A stretch of DNA of 64,000 bases from Chelonoidis abingdonii (Eukaryota > Chordata > Testudines > Testudinidae): assembly GCF_003597395.2 (NCBI RefSeq), contig NC_133790.1, positions 26,743,167 to 26,807,166 of the forward strand, written 5' to 3'. Position numbers and translations under genes: made by a program. How positions within the stretch are numbered: the stretch's first letter is position 1; each line of letters starts with the position of its first letter. The notes beneath the pieces are model-generated. The model searched no databases, was not told the origin of the DNA, and saw only the letters and a list, made by a program, of their open reading frames with translations. Positions 24,655 through 37,308 of the stretch are shown here, piece after piece.

Positions 24655-24787
24655 GGCCAGATTCTGACTGTGACTCCGAATGAGTGGTAGGTACCTTATT
24701 CCTTGACTAGCTCCCACTGAAATCAATGGGGCTACTCACAGAATAAGATACTAGCCAACATGAGTAAGGGTGGGCAGAATCTGGTCC
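24655..24787. mobile_element. Palindromic MITE (GGCCAGATTCTGAC type)
   Basis: The left end ggccagattctgac is mirrored by gggcagaatctggtcc at the right. The middle has the recurrent motif 'cccactgaaatcaatgggg'. It is 133 bases with no coding content. Confidence 0.7.
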
Positions 24788-24870
24788 AGAGATATTACAT
24801 TAAAAGCTCCACAGTTCTTACTTACTGATCCATGACTGGGAGAGGAGGGTCTTAGGTAATGCAAATTTGT

Positions 24871-25065
24871 GGCCTACTGGCTAGAATTCTGGCCTGAGAG
24901 CTGGAGTCTATTCCTGCCTGTGCCAATCAGTGAGGATGGGCAAGTCACTTTGCTTCTCTGTGCCTCTATTTGTAAAATGGAGACCATGATACTTACCTCC
25001 TTTTTAATGTACCTGGGGATCTCCTAATGAAAAGTTAGAAAAGTGTGGAAAAGTTGGGTACTGTG
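24871..25065 (+). mobile_element. MIR-like tRNA-derived SINE
   Basis: tRNA-like head (tggctagaattctggcctgag), core (gggcaagtcactttgcttctctgtgcctctatttgtaaaatgg) and 3' part (tacctcctttttaatgtacctggg) appear in order. Confidence 0.75.
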
Positions 25066-26379
25066 CAAGGTTTTCAAACTCTGGGCCATTGATTCCACAG
25101 AGAGATTATTGGAAGGGCACTTTCCCATCCATTCATGATGATCGCAGGAACCAGGCCCCTGCAGTTTATGATGAAGAGCCTACTTTCCTCTAGCAACTAC
25201 AGCTGGGACTTACATGGAAACATACTAGGAAAGTATTTAATGCATTCTTAGCTCCCTGTATCATGGAATTTAGCAAGTCCAATCAAGGAAGAAAGCCATC
25301 AAGGTGACTAGCTCTTCAGACCATCAGCAAGTTCTTCGTGAATCATTGTGGTCCAAAGAACTTAATCTGAGAACTGTCATTCTATGGTCATGGGCTTCTA
25401 GTCCTTCTGGGAGCTTTATTAGCCCACACCTTATCTCAGGGAGCAAGATGATGTCATTGACTCTGCAGAATTGCATATTGAGAGCTACAACAGATCGCTA
25501 TTGGTTTCCAAGTGGTTGGACATGTGAATTGTTACACTACCAAACAGCTGTAGATATTCCCCAATATTCCCCAATATTTGTCAAAAAAAAATTGAAGCAA
25601 ACATTCTTTCCAGAAAACTTGTTCACATGTTGCCTGCTTTGACATCTCTCCGAGTCAATGTGTGGCTTCATTGGACATTGGGTCAGATCCTGGGACATTT
25701 GCAGAACAAAGAAGACACAAAAGGGGTCAAAGAGAATGTGTTTAAAACATCCAACTAGCACCCATTGACCACTCAAAATAGATAATAATATTCTGTAAAA
25801 ATTAGCATGACTGAAAATATTTTCAGGCACTCACATGGTCAGTCTTTAAAAGTCTGATATCTAGATGTCATGCCCACTTTGTAATTTTTGCATCAAAATT
25901 TAGCCATCAGACATCCTCTCAGTGAAATAGTTAGAAATTCTGTGAATAACCGTTGCATTCTCTGCTTTTTCTACAGCACCGATTCTCAAATGGTGGTTCA
26001 GGAACACTCACTGTTGTTTTTCAGAGAGGTGTCCAGGCACATAGTGTTGTCTCCTCCTCCTTCTCCTTATTTCCAGCTGTTACATTTAACGCTCATTAAA
26101 AAATTAACCCCCTTTCTAATATTAGTTTTCCATGTGAGTAATTTCCATAGTTGCCACAGGGGTGATATGTGCTCACAAATGGGAAAGAGGTCATTCACAC
26201 AACTATGAATGGAAGGGGCCATGGTGTCCATACAACCATGAATAGGAGAGGAGGTAATGGAGCAATGGGGAATAGGAAGGGAGGTGAAGCTGGTTGATGG
26301 GGAATGGAAGGGAAGGTGAGGCATGGACAAAGATGGCTGGGCAAGGGAGATGATCCACGATACAATCTCTGTGTTCGTA
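25066..26379. other. Intergenic DNA; possible hAT relic end
   Basis: No gene recognised. A run 'gattctcaaatggtggttc' near 25980 resembles a hAT/MITE left end, and 'gaaaacccctggtt' at about 26936 beyond the CR1 could be the matching right end, but no target duplication fits. Purine-rich 26190-26350 has ggaatgg-type repeats. Confidence 0.4.
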
Positions 26380-26915
26380 GATTCATAGAATCATAGAACT
26401 GGAAGGGACCTCAAGAGGTCATCTAGTCCAGTCCCCTGCACTCATGGCAGGACTAATTATCTAGACCATTCCTGACAGGTGTTTGTCTAACCTGCTCTTA
26501 AAAATCTCCAATGATGGAGATTCCACAGCCTCCCTAGGCAATTTATTCCAGTGCTTAACCACCCTGACACTTACAAAGTTTTTCCTAATGTCCAACCTAA
26601 ACCTCCATTGCTGCAATTTAAGACCATTACTTCTTGTCCTATCCTCAGAGGTTAAGAAAAACAGTTTTTCTTTCTCCTCCTTGTAACAATCTTTTACATA
26701 CTTGAAAACTGTTATGTCCCCTCTCAGTCTTCTCTTTTCCAGACTAAACAAACTCAATTTTTTCAATCTTCCCTCATAGGTCATGTTTTCTAGACCTTTA
26801 ATAATTTTCAAGACCTTTAATAATCTCTCCAGTTTGTACAAACCTTTCCTGAAATGTGGCCCGCATAACTGGACACAATACTCCAGTTGAGGCCTAATCA
26901 GTGTGAAGTAGAGTG
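26380..26915 (-). mobile_element. CR1 LINE, 5'-truncated, with ORF2 C-terminal frame
   Basis: Antisense CR1 with the typical 3' end (attcatagaatcatagaactggaagggacc) at the left. A minus-strand open frame at 26841-26461 encodes the ORF2 C-terminus (motifs LSLFSLEKRRLRGD, then LPREAVESPSLEIFKSRLDKHL), well beyond the reverse transcriptase core. It is one of the best-preserved repeats in the window, so probably a younger insertion. It is truncated near 26915 and cannot be active. Confidence 0.92.
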
Positions 26916-27640
26916 TTGTATTATAGAAAAGCTTGAAAACCCCTGGTTTAAAAGAATGAAAATCTTAATGAGTGCTTTGATTTTAATTAATAGTTTGCTA
27001 TCGGAAAGGCATATGGAATGGTGGGTTTGTGGATACTGGAAGATGAGTACCGGTTCTTAAATTAAAATCTCCATCTTCTTCTAAATGGAGGTAGGAGCAG
27101 AAAGGGGCTGCTTGCTGAATGAAAACAGGCCTGTTGTTGTATGAAGACTGCTCATGCACGGAACAACTGCATATTCAGTGCAAAGAAGGTCATTACACAG
27201 AAAGTTTAAATAAACCAAAAGTTTTGGAAGTGGACGTCCCTGAGATATCTTGTGAAATTGACCACCATTAACATAGTAAATTCTGAAGAACAAAAGTTGT
27301 GAATTTCTCCCAGCTATAGTAAAGATGGCAAGTTGTGTAGCATACATACAGCACTGAGCACCATCATCCTAAATTCCTTGACTGGGGCTTCTAAGTGCTA
27401 CAACTACTCCTAGTAGGGAAGCAATGCTCATTCCTAGAAGAGGAGGGATTTGAGGTACTTTGGAATCTATATGGTGAATCCACATTTTTGGAAATAGTCA
27501 GACATATAAGTTTTGAAAGCAGCATCCCAGAGGCTGTTTTCAACTTTCCTCTGCAGCATGGGATGTGGGTCACTTGACAGGAACATCTGGGGACATCTCA
27601 TGTAGTCAATTGCCTGTCATTGCAGACCTCACACATCGGT

Positions 27641-27729
27641 GGCTGGATGGTATTTAGTAGCCTGTGATAGACCGGGTCAGACTAGAAGGTCTGGAGGTCC
27701 CTTCAGGCTTTACATTTTATGACTCTATG
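27641..27729 (+). mobile_element. CR1 3'-terminal fragment, sense
   Basis: 'ctagaaggtctggaggtcccttcaggctttacattttatgactctatg' is the sense 3' end of CR1. It is only about 90 bases, a typical short 5'-truncated copy. Confidence 0.75.
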
Positions 27730-30097
27730 TCCACCATCATATGAATGAACTATAGCAAGGCTATTAGAGGAACAATGTCCAGTTCAGGTGTCCCTGTCTG
27801 ACTCTGTTTTACTCACAGTGAGTGCAGATAATATTTCTCAGTAATATGGCAATGTCCTCAAGCAGGAGTTGTAAAAGTTTGGTTATGTCTACTGGGGTTG
27901 ACATCTGCATTATTCCAAGGGCAACTGCACAATACAAGGGAGATTTTGCTTCACTATTGAGCTCAGGTTCCACTTGCAAAGACAAAGGGATAACTCCATG
28001 ACAGTCACCCAGGCTTTACAGTTGTTTTTATATCCCACAGGAAGGCTTCTTATGCCACAAAGGCATCTAGGATTTGCTGATTTCTTGTTCACTCTTATGC
28101 CAAGGGAAATAAGAAGGTCACACATTCTTCCATTATCTTTCCTCCACACACAGATGTTGGCACATCTTTGAAGAACTATGTTGCATTCTGATCATCTGCC
28201 AACCGAGGCCACTTTTGTCATGACTGTAAATGTTTATAGGTTCAAAGTCTCTTAACAACAGATCTGTTGTTATAACAATTTCTTGTCTCCATGTAATGAA
28301 AACAGTTGTCTCTGCATTGGTTACTTTCAGAAAAAAAACTTTCCTGATTCAGACAGGGATCTAAGGCAGTGTAATCGGTTTTCTTCATGAGAAAGACAAT
28401 TTCTGGTAGTTTATGCCGCAGCTGGACAACTGGCGGTAGGGCAGGGGAGTGTGGGTGTGCATGTACATACTCTGCATGTCACTTCTGGCCAACAACTGCT
28501 TTGTCCATCTTAACAATTCATTTTCCACCTAGAGATCCATCTCCTTTTTCTTCCTACCTCGGTTCTGGTTCCTCTTCCAGTTATTCATGATTTGATCTCT
28601 GTTTTATATAAAGACAATATAGATAGAGGGACTTTATTATGTGGTACTGGATTTCTTCAGGGTGAATTAGGGCAAGATTCCCAATGCCAGGAGTCAGAGG
28701 CAGGTACAGTTAATTTGAGACAGAATACCAAGTGGCAGTGTAGCATACAGCTAACTTTTGATGGTTTTGGCTCCCTCACTTGGGAAGAAGATCCAGGATT
28801 CAAAAAATGGGAGGTATATAAGAGTCCATGAGGGGAGCAGAGAGGGAAGAGTTTTGAAGGAGAACCAAAATTGTGTTATAATTTGGCCCTGCATCCATCC
28901 CTATATCCCCACTGACTGGTCTGGGGCATTATCTCTATTTTCCCCTTTCCAGTGACATCACTGACCTCTTTCCATCTGATAGGATGGCAGGTAGGTCAAT
29001 ACAAAAGACGTAGCACCAAGGAGACTTTTTCAAAGTGAACGAGTGAAACAAATCAGATTTTTCTGGAGCAGCAGTGGCAGCAAGTGAAAACAATCCATAA
29101 GCATGGCAAGGAAGTGGCAATTACACTGCTATGATACTCTTTGCTAGTTAAATAGCTAATCACAATGCATGTCTATCAGTCAAGTGACCATTACCATAGC
29201 TTTTAAAGCATTAATGATGCGATTACTAGTGATGCACAGTATCATTACATTATTAACAGGGTAATCCTTAAAGCCAAATCCAAGGACTGTACTATAAGGT
29301 GTCAGTTTGTGACCCTACACTGTAAAATATTAGCCTATGAAATCAACATTATATAAAACTATTGGTTTTATTTTACTGATTGTAGAGATGCTATGGTCTT
29401 GTTTTAGATAGATAGATAGATAGATAGGGAGGGAGAGAGGGAGGGAGGCATGTAGAAATTCAGCAATGGTGTAATGTCTAATGGACATACTCATACTGCT
29501 CCAGGCTGATGTAACAAGATGTAAGAAGGCTAATATTACACCAACCAACCACCCAACATTCCTTAAAAAACACTTAAAAATAAAGCCACCCCACCACCCA
29601 CGCTATAGTATAAACAGGGGAGGGGGGGTGAGTAGATTTGCAGCTCCCTGAAATGCCTGCTAAACACTGTAAAACAGAGTATTAGGCCCAGCATTCCCAA
29701 TATACACACATGATCCTTGTCCTGCAGCTTCAGAGACAACTGAGACATGAAATCAAGGCAAAATTAAAAGTTACTTTGAACCCTGATCTGTCCAGTGTGG
29801 CTGAGATCAGGGACACAGGGCTAAAGATTTCTAGGTCCACTCTCATAGGGTATTTGAACATGCAAAGTTCACTCTGGCTCTTAGAGGAATACCTTGTATG
29901 GACTCCTCCACAGACTGTGCCTCCAAACCCACGTGAAGCACCTCATGGCTGCACTGAGATACAAAATAAGAAGGTCTGTCCTTATGGGGGAAAATATAGA
30001 GAATTCAACAGTAATTTATAACCCTTCTGTAGAATTCTATAGAGTGTTTAAACAAACAAAAAATATAGAAAATAAATTATTCCCTATTACAATTTTG
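27730..30097. other. Intergenic DNA, no gene recognised
   Basis: Unique AT-leaning DNA. It holds one simple repeat, (GATA)n then (GGGA)n at 29405-29448. The short frames (all under 105 codons) are not supported. Confidence 0.55.
29405..29448 (+). repeat. (GATA)n-(GGGA)n microsatellite
   Basis: About five GATA units followed by purine repeats of ggga/gaga. Confidence 0.9.
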
Positions 30098-30320
30098 TAG
30101 GCCAAGTTCTGATCCCACTTCCACCAGTGTAAATCCAGAGAACCTCCATTAACTTAACTTGTGTTGCTCCAGATTTACACTTTGGAAAATTCACCTGGCA
30201 ACTACCTGCACTTTTAGATGTCTCAATATAGCTCTCAAGTCCAGAGTTATTTAGACATTGAACTCCCAGTGATTCCAATGGGAGTTAGGCCTCTAAATAC
30301 CTTTCATTATCTGGCCCTAA
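30098..30320. mobile_element. Fragments of palindromic MITEs
   Basis: 30098-30178 has 'gtaaatccagag...ctccagatttac', arms in inverted orientation. 30200-30320 has 'atttagacattgaactcccagtgattccaatgggagttaggcctctaaatacc', similar to the family at 8327. Boundaries are approximate. Confidence 0.45.
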
Positions 30321-30851
30321 GTGCCTGAGTCATAGCTGATCATGGGACCTGGCTCTTTTGAAGGTTTTGCCAAAAGTGCCGCCCTAAGTAGCTTACCCCA
30401 CTATTTGTATATACATTGCAGCTGATGCTGCATACTAAATTTACATTGGCCATTCGGGCTTCTTAACTTGTCTGTTTCAGGTGAAATCAGCCCCTATGCA
30501 GAGGGCTTGTGCAAATCCTAAGCAATATGGCCATCCCACTTATGGAAAATGAAGGACTTGCACACATGAGTAATTGCACACACTCATGGCAGTGTGTGCA
30601 ATTACAATGGCATTTAGCTGAACTGCAATGTAAGCATATGGGTAGCCAGAACAGGACAGTACAGTCTCCACCTATAAGAATGTGCAAAGTAAGATGGGTG
30701 CTTGATGTCATAGCTAGATCATAATATGACTATTCCTGTTGTCAGCTGTATTCTGGGGACAGTATCAAGAATGTGTGCGTGTGGCCAAAGAGTGCATGAA
30801 CGAATGATCAAATGAAGTTAGACTGTGATCAATTTTAATAGAGTTTGTAAT

Positions 30852-30852
<1 letters not shown>

Positions 30853-30904
<52 letters not shown>
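30853..30904 (+). repeat. (GATA)n microsatellite
   Basis: Thirteen essentially perfect tandem gata units. Confidence 0.97.
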
Positions 30905-30929
30905 GCTGAAATCCTCCATTTATACAAAG

Positions 30930-31190
30930 AACATATACAACTAGTGACCTCCAAGTTGTAGGCCTGTATCAACATATAGTAAGAGACAGCTCGTTTCCCA
31001 AAGAGTTTACAGTCTAAATATACAAGATAGACAAAGGAAGTAGTATTATCCCTGTTTCACAGATAGGGAACTGAGACACAGCGAAAAGCAGTGACTTTCC
31101 AGGGTCACAAAGGGACTCTATGATAGAGCCAGGCACTGAATTTAAATTACCTGTGTTTTAGTCCATTGCCTTAACTACAAAATCTACCCT
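30930..31190 (-). mobile_element. MIR-like SINE, antisense
   Basis: Antisense SINE tail to head: 'ccaaagagtttacagtctaaatatacaag', 'tatccctgtttcacagatagggaactgagacacagcg', then 'agagccaggcactgaattt' and 'tagtccattgccttaactac'. It sits directly downstream of the (GATA)n. Confidence 0.65.
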
Positions 31191-32060
31191 CTCCTTAGGC
31201 CCTACCGCACTCATTATCTGGAGGGATTTTTAGAGCCCAGGAGGCAAATTAGTCTCTAATGTCCATTCCGCCTTTGGTCTGTGTGCTGAACCTCCCAACA
31301 AGCCTGGGAATTGTGCCCCCAGTTCTGAAGACAGGTGGTGTAGTAAAGACAGCCATGCACTAGGGATTGCACAGAGACCATGCAACTGCTTCCACATGGG
31401 GTACCGAACAGGCTTTTCAAAGGAACCTAAGGGAGTTAGGTGCCCAAATCCCATTGAAATTGAGTGGAGCATCTAACTCCTGTAGATGAATTTGAAACCC
31501 CCCAGCCTCAGCTGCTAATGTCCCAGAACGGCACAGTGAGATCGAATTGCCAAAGTTCCTTGAGAGACAAGGTGGGTGAGATAATACTTTCTATTAGACC
31601 CGCAGATCCCCTGTTATTAACTGGCTGTATAACTCGCTGGTGGGGGAAGCACATTGGAACTCTGACGGGGAGGGGGGGAGAGATCCTCTACCCAGGACCC
31701 TCAATTCTAGTTCTACCTCGCTACTTGCTTATCTCTTTGGGAAGAGGGGAGAGGACAATAGACCTGACTCAGGATTGCGGATAGGTTCAGGATTGCAAAT
31801 ATCAGTAGCACAAGACGATACCAGGCTTTCATTGAAGCGAATGGCAAAAGCAAAACAAAGACAAACAAAATCCCAACCTTCCAGTGGGAGCAGGTCTGGA
31901 CACGGAGTTTGCCGCAATCACAGGATGTATGGATGGCTCCAGGGGGAAGGAGCAACCATTATTCTGATGGGACAAATCTTTCCCCTTCGTTATTTCTGGG
32001 CCCTCTCTTGGGGTCCGTTGCTAGGCAGATCAGGTCAATTCCCCTACCACCTGCCCATTG
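31191..32060. other. Intergenic DNA, partial MITE, no gene
   Basis: A short MITE-like piece lies at about 31410-31500 (aaggaacctaagggagttaggtgcc). The 162-codon frame at 31640-32128 (+) runs into the tandem MITE array that follows and has no recognisable domain; I reject it. Confidence 0.5.
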
Positions 32061-32280
32061 GTTTTAATCGGGATCAGGATCCGCCCCGTTCCTGCCGGCA
32101 TCGAGGTCAGGGGCAGTTTGGCATTTGATTGGCACACGGGATCAGGATCGGGCCCGTGGCTATTACGATTGAAATCAACAGGGATTTGAAGAGGGACAGG
32201 ATCCGGCGTGGTCCCTCTGCCGCTGTAGCCAATGTCAGGGTTCCCACTGATTTCAGACTGGGGCAGGATCGGGCCCGTTC
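32061..32280 (+). repeat. Tandem array of four CAGGATC(C/G)GG MITE-derived units
   Basis: The motif caggatc followed by cg or gggcc recurs at 32075, 32143, 32197 and 32264, spacings of 68, 54 and 67 bases, all in the same orientation. Each unit carries a 'tgaaatcaac / tgatttcag' type segment before it. This looks like head-to-tail copies of the MITE half found elsewhere in the window as palindromes. Frames across it are repeat artefacts. Confidence 0.6.
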
Positions 32281-35200
32281 TCTTGCTGCTGCAGTAGATC
32301 GGGGCGCGCCCGTCCCCATCCGAGTCCCAGCCAGTCGGGCTGCAGCGCTAAGCAGCCGTTTAATCGCCACTAATGTATTGACGCTGCTAAAGAGGCGGAT
32401 GCCATCAAGAGAGGGAGGTTCGTTCCCCCACATCCCCCCCCCCCCATTTATAATGTTTTTTTTTTCAGGTTAAAAGCAAGAGCAGAGTTAAGTAAAAGCT
32501 CTTCATTACCTGAAATAAAAATAGCCCAGGTCAGCCTGGACTCGGGGGGCGGGGGCTCTTTCCATTAAAACTGACATTTAAACCGCGGGCGAACTTGAAA
32601 CTTTGACAGGGCAGCGAACGTCCTACTTCAGCGATCGCTTCTGTCTGAGCACTCCGGAGTGAGACCTGTTCCGCTAACTCCTGCGCTGCGCCTTTCCCTG
32701 GGGCTAGTGGCAAACTTCACCTCACGGGGGCAACCCAGACTAGTCTGGGAAGAGTAAAGGGCGGGGGGGGCTGGGCTAACTCGGCCAAGTTTAGCTTCCT
32801 CGCTCAGGCCACCCATTCAGGGAAGAATCTAGCAAGTTCTTATGGTCATTCCTGTCCAGGAAGTGCTTCCTCCATCCCTAGACAAGAAAGAGTTTGAGCA
32901 CATGCTTAACTTTACGCATATGCACTGCCTTAAAGGCTGGTCTGGACTGGAGATCCGGGTCCTATTGGGATCATCAATGGAACAGTCCCACTGGGTTCCA
33001 GAATGGTCACCGCACTCTAATGGGACCTGATCCTGCTGCTCTTACTCGGGGAAATCTCTTAGAAACCGATGATCTCAAAGGAGAGTGTCGCCTGGCGAGA
33101 GGCTCCAGCATGAGACCCGCTTGATCCCCACCTCGCCTTTCCTTTCCGGGGCAGGAGCGAGAGGGCAGAACAATCAGCACATGTTGCTTTGGGAGGTTTG
33201 TTCTATGATCACTTCCCTTTCCAAATTCCTAACCCTCACTCCCGTCTAAACAATAGCTCGCCCGCTGAGGTGCGTAAAGCAAAGGGAACAGAGCGTGGAA
33301 TTGGCTGGGCTACTTTTCTTTGCAAAATTAAGCAAATTTTACAGAGAGAGAGAAACCACACACAGCTCACTCCTTTCCCAGGACTCGTGATTTTTATTGG
33401 ATAATTTGAACCAGAAATGCCTTTTTTATTTACGTGCATTTGGAGACATTAGAATACTTCATAAAGAAGCAACCAGCGGAGGGGATTCTGGCTGGGAAAG
33501 ACGTGAAATCCTGGCTTCAATGAAATCAACGGGAGAATTGCACCGGTTTTAATGGAGTCTGGGTTTCACCCACTGCCTCTCAGCGGCTCCCACTCCGGAT
33601 TCCATCCATGCCAAAGGGGGCTTTGCTGTTAACTTTAGTAGGAGCCGAATGGGGCACTTAATAGACAACTGGCCTCTCACCGCAGGAAAAAAATTTTAAA
33701 AAAGCCCAGATCAAATGATTGCAACTAATTGCTTGAATTAGGGAAAAAATGAATTGTAAATATTACACACACACGCACACGCACACACACACACACAAAG
33801 GCTATTCTGGAGCTTTTCAGTACACACCAAAACAGAGAGCCCAATTCCGCAGAATCGTCCCTAAAACACACAACCCGCCCACTAACCCCCCCGCCAAGCC
33901 CGGCATCTCCGAGGCTAACACTAAACCAGACCGACCGTTGAGTTCATTCAAAATTCATTAATAAGCTTATTACCAGCCTGTACGTGCCCAGGGCAGCGGG
34001 AAATGGGTCTAGCTTGGCCGGAGCAGCCCCCGCTGCACGGGCGCCCCAAGGAAGCATTGACTCAGTAGTCAGGGGTCAGGGTAACCTATCCACCGGGCTC
34101 TTTGAATGGGTTTGATTCATGCGCCTGCGGCAGCGATAGGTCAGCTCCTCCATTAATCCCCCCTCCCCCCAGGAAAAGAAAAGAAGGCTCCGCAATTAAT
34201 TTAGCGGGAACGTTCCCAGATCCCTTCGGGGGTGTTCACACTGCCTGGGACACGATCCGGGAGTTTAAGGGAATGTGAACGTCCAGTAGCAGGTTACTCC
34301 TCTTTTCAGGGGAAGAGAAAGGCGAGCCGGGGCCTGGGTTAAACTTCAACCCACGGGTGCGGGGCTCAGTTCCGGGGTTTCCTGTACAATTGCTTGTTAC
34401 GAAGTAAAACAGGAGCCAGGGAGAGCGCGCAGAAGCGGCGGGCTAGCTGAGTGCCTTCGAGAGGCGTGTGTCTGGGCCTTTGGTACTGGGGATGGCTGGG
34501 TTTGCCAGAGTGAGCGTGTTGCGCGCACATGTGTCTGTCCAGGCGTGTGTGTTTGTGTTCCTGTGCGCTCCGGGCCATTGCGGAGAAAGTCGATGCATCC
34601 TCATACGCCAGCATTACAGCCTCAAAAAATCAAAGGACAGTCCGCGAAGCCCTCATGAGTCCAACGGAGGAAAAGTGTGCTCTGGAGCTAAAACAACTAG
34701 TTAAGCAAGCAACCTCCCCGCCGGAAAGATTAGCTATTTTGGGAGTAATCGGTTGATATCTTCCCTCAGTGATATGGCTGCTTCTTGCCTGTGTCACAGG
34801 GCAATTTCTTGTCTGAATCTTTAAACGAAACAAAACCACTCAACTGAAAGACGTCATTTTAATCTGGGACAAACCCGCCATCGCTGTCCTGTCTACCACG
34901 CAGGGGTGGTGGATGAGCTTCATTTCGGGATTCGATGGTTTCATATGACTAGGGGTTTCACTACATTTCACAAAATTTGGGCGCGTCTGTTGGGTTGCGG
35001 CGCTGAATTCATGCATGAGTGATGTAAGAGAGAACACGTGGATCACGCTCTGTACCTATATCCGACACTGGGACTAGATCTGGCCCGTCTTGCTTAGGAT
35101 GACAGACCCCACCGGTACATTTGGGTTCCTGAGACAATGGGGAATCTTTGATTGTGGAGCAAAGGTCGGGAAAGGAAGGTGGCTTTACCCCCCTCGCGCC

Positions 35201-36540
35201 CAAACTCTACCAGAAGATGGAAACAACGTCAAAGGTTTCATGATTGTGGCATTGAAGTCAATGGCAACACTTCGGTTGACCTGTGACTCAATCAGACCCA
35301 TATCTAACTATCTATCCGTCCATCTTTCGAGCGATACAGTTGTACACTATTTAAACACGCTTCGGAAAAGTCTCGCTACTTTCAAATTAAGAATCTGAAG
35401 TGTATCCCAGAATGGTTCGCATTCCCCCTCCTTCAAGCCCCCTTGGGCACCCCTAGCTTCAATAATCTCTGCGTTTCTAAGAGCAAAACTATTTTTCCGT
35501 GGCCCTGCTGCATACGGGATATCACTAATGAGAGGTTAGCGGGTCAGGAGGCACTAAAACGGTGGGAATAGAAACTATAAAGAAAACAATCTGGTCTCTT
35601 TTCCGAAAAAAAATATATGGAGCGGGGGTGGGTGACCAGAAAGAACACAAAGAAATCAGTTTGGAACATTATCCCTCCGAAAAGCTGGCCTCTAAGCTAA
35701 ACCATGGACTGCCTTTTACTACTGCTCTTATTATTTCTTCTTGTTATGACTATTTTAGTGCCCGAAAGGCCATAAACGAATTTAAAAGACTGTGAGAGTT
35801 TATAATTTAATGTGGTTGGCACCATTAAATAGTATGTGAGGGCAAAAGTGTCGGTACAAGACACTCCAGAGCAAAGGGGGAAAGACTGCAACATGTCACG
35901 CTTCCAGGCTAGGAGAAATAGCAGTCTATAGACACATGGGAGCCTGGTGGGGGGTGGGGGGTATCCCTTTTGCAGCTGAAAATAGTGTATAAGAGGAACC
36001 AGCACTTCGGACCCCGTCCTGGGCAAATGACCAATTAGGGAATCTTTGTGAGATTCAGAAAAGCCTAGATAAGTATGTTTTATCAGCCTATAAAAATACC
36101 ACTTTCACTTATCTGGAGCTACCTTCGCCACACAGCTGCAAAATATAAGAAGGAGGTGGGGGCAACCCTGTACTCGCACAGAGGAGGAGTTATGGAGTGT
36201 AACTGACATCTGAGGGGTTGGAAATAAATGTTGTCTTTGCAGGGGGAGAGAGTTTCCCCGAGATCAACATTTCAGGATTTTAGCCACCTAAAGCTCCAAC
36301 CGTTGGGGACACGTGTTTAAGGAGGTGTCCCCCAAATGTCCAGTTCTGTCAGTATGGAGGTGTGCCGGACTATCTCTGGGGGACTTGTCAGCATAGCAGA
36401 AAGCTTGATGCCCTGTCTCAAGTCCACATACCAGACTGGGAATCAATCACATGAAACAGAAGGAGGTGAATTCTCCAGGCAATGTAAATGTCTGAGATGT
36501 ACATGCGTGTAAACATGGGGTACACATCTTCTATGCATGG
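32281..36540. other. Intergenic DNA, CpG-containing, candidate regulatory blocks
   Basis: Repeat-poor sequence with clustered CpGs at about 32280-32760 and 33980-34600, and a MITE-like half at about 32895-33060. (CA)n lies at 33765-33797. No coding exon: the frames are short and on both strands. Composition suggests enhancers or an orphan CpG island, unproven. Confidence 0.4.
33765..33797 (+). repeat. (CA)n microsatellite
   Basis: Alternating ca run with two interrupting g substitutions. Confidence 0.9.
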
Positions 36541-37308
36541 TATGTAGACACATACGCTTGGTGTGTCTGATGCATTTATATACACGCTTGTGTATCTGTG
36601 TATACGTGTGTATCTGTGTGCACACACATACATACGTGTGTATATATGTACAGTATATACATACAAACAGACACATACATGTATAAATATGTACGTTGCT
36701 ATATACACACGTGTCTGTAATGTATCTGTGTATATATGCACACACATATGTATGTGTGTACATATACAAATTATATTTGTATGTATATGCGTGCACACAC
36801 ACATATACATACAAACATTATATATAGATGTGTTCATAGATGTGTTATATATATATAAACCATCTATGTACACATATACCTCGCTGGCTCGCTCGCTCGC
36901 TCTCTCCGCATATACATATCTCCATATTTTAGCAGTGATAAATATATATGGGTGATTATGTATTTAATATAAAATACATAATCACATTTATATATATCAC
37001 TGTCAAATTATGGAGCAGTATGTGTCTGTGTGTGCATGCATATAACCGTCTATGTACATATATGCAGACATATAGCTATATAAGTGTTTATATGTGTGTA
37101 CTTACAAACATACCTATGCATTCACATATACATGTGTATATGTGTACCTACATATATACCTATATATAAATACAGACAGATGCATACATAGATAAATATA
37201 TTTGTATATAGGTGTGTGGTGTACAAAAGTACATATTTGTACGCATATATGCATGTACATATATATGTATATACATACGTGTGTGGGCATATATACACTC
37301 AGACCTAC
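36541..37308. repeat. Long cryptic TG/CA/TA low-complexity tract
   Basis: About 770 bases made mostly of tatgtgtgta, acatatac, tacatac and similar alternating purine-pyrimidine text, with a (GCTC)n piece at about 36885-36903. It includes a near-perfect hairpin at 36933-37002. Open frames across it on both strands (Cys/Tyr/Ile/His-rich) come from the repeat. Such DNA favours Z-form or cruciform structures. Confidence 0.85.

Noticed and set aside
26461..26841. 126-codon minus-strand frame with clear protein-like sequence
   Set aside because: It is the C-terminal end of CR1 ORF2 in a truncated element, not a host gene.
25975..26950. A hAT element split by the CR1 at 26380-26915
   Set aside because: Ends resembling hAT termini exist (gattctcaaatgg, gaaaacccctgg), but I could find no matching 8-bp target duplication.
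31640..32433. Overlapping 108-162 codon frames on both strands
   Set aside because: They cross the tandem MITE-derived array; Asp/Arg/Gly patterns follow the repeated gatcgggcc text.
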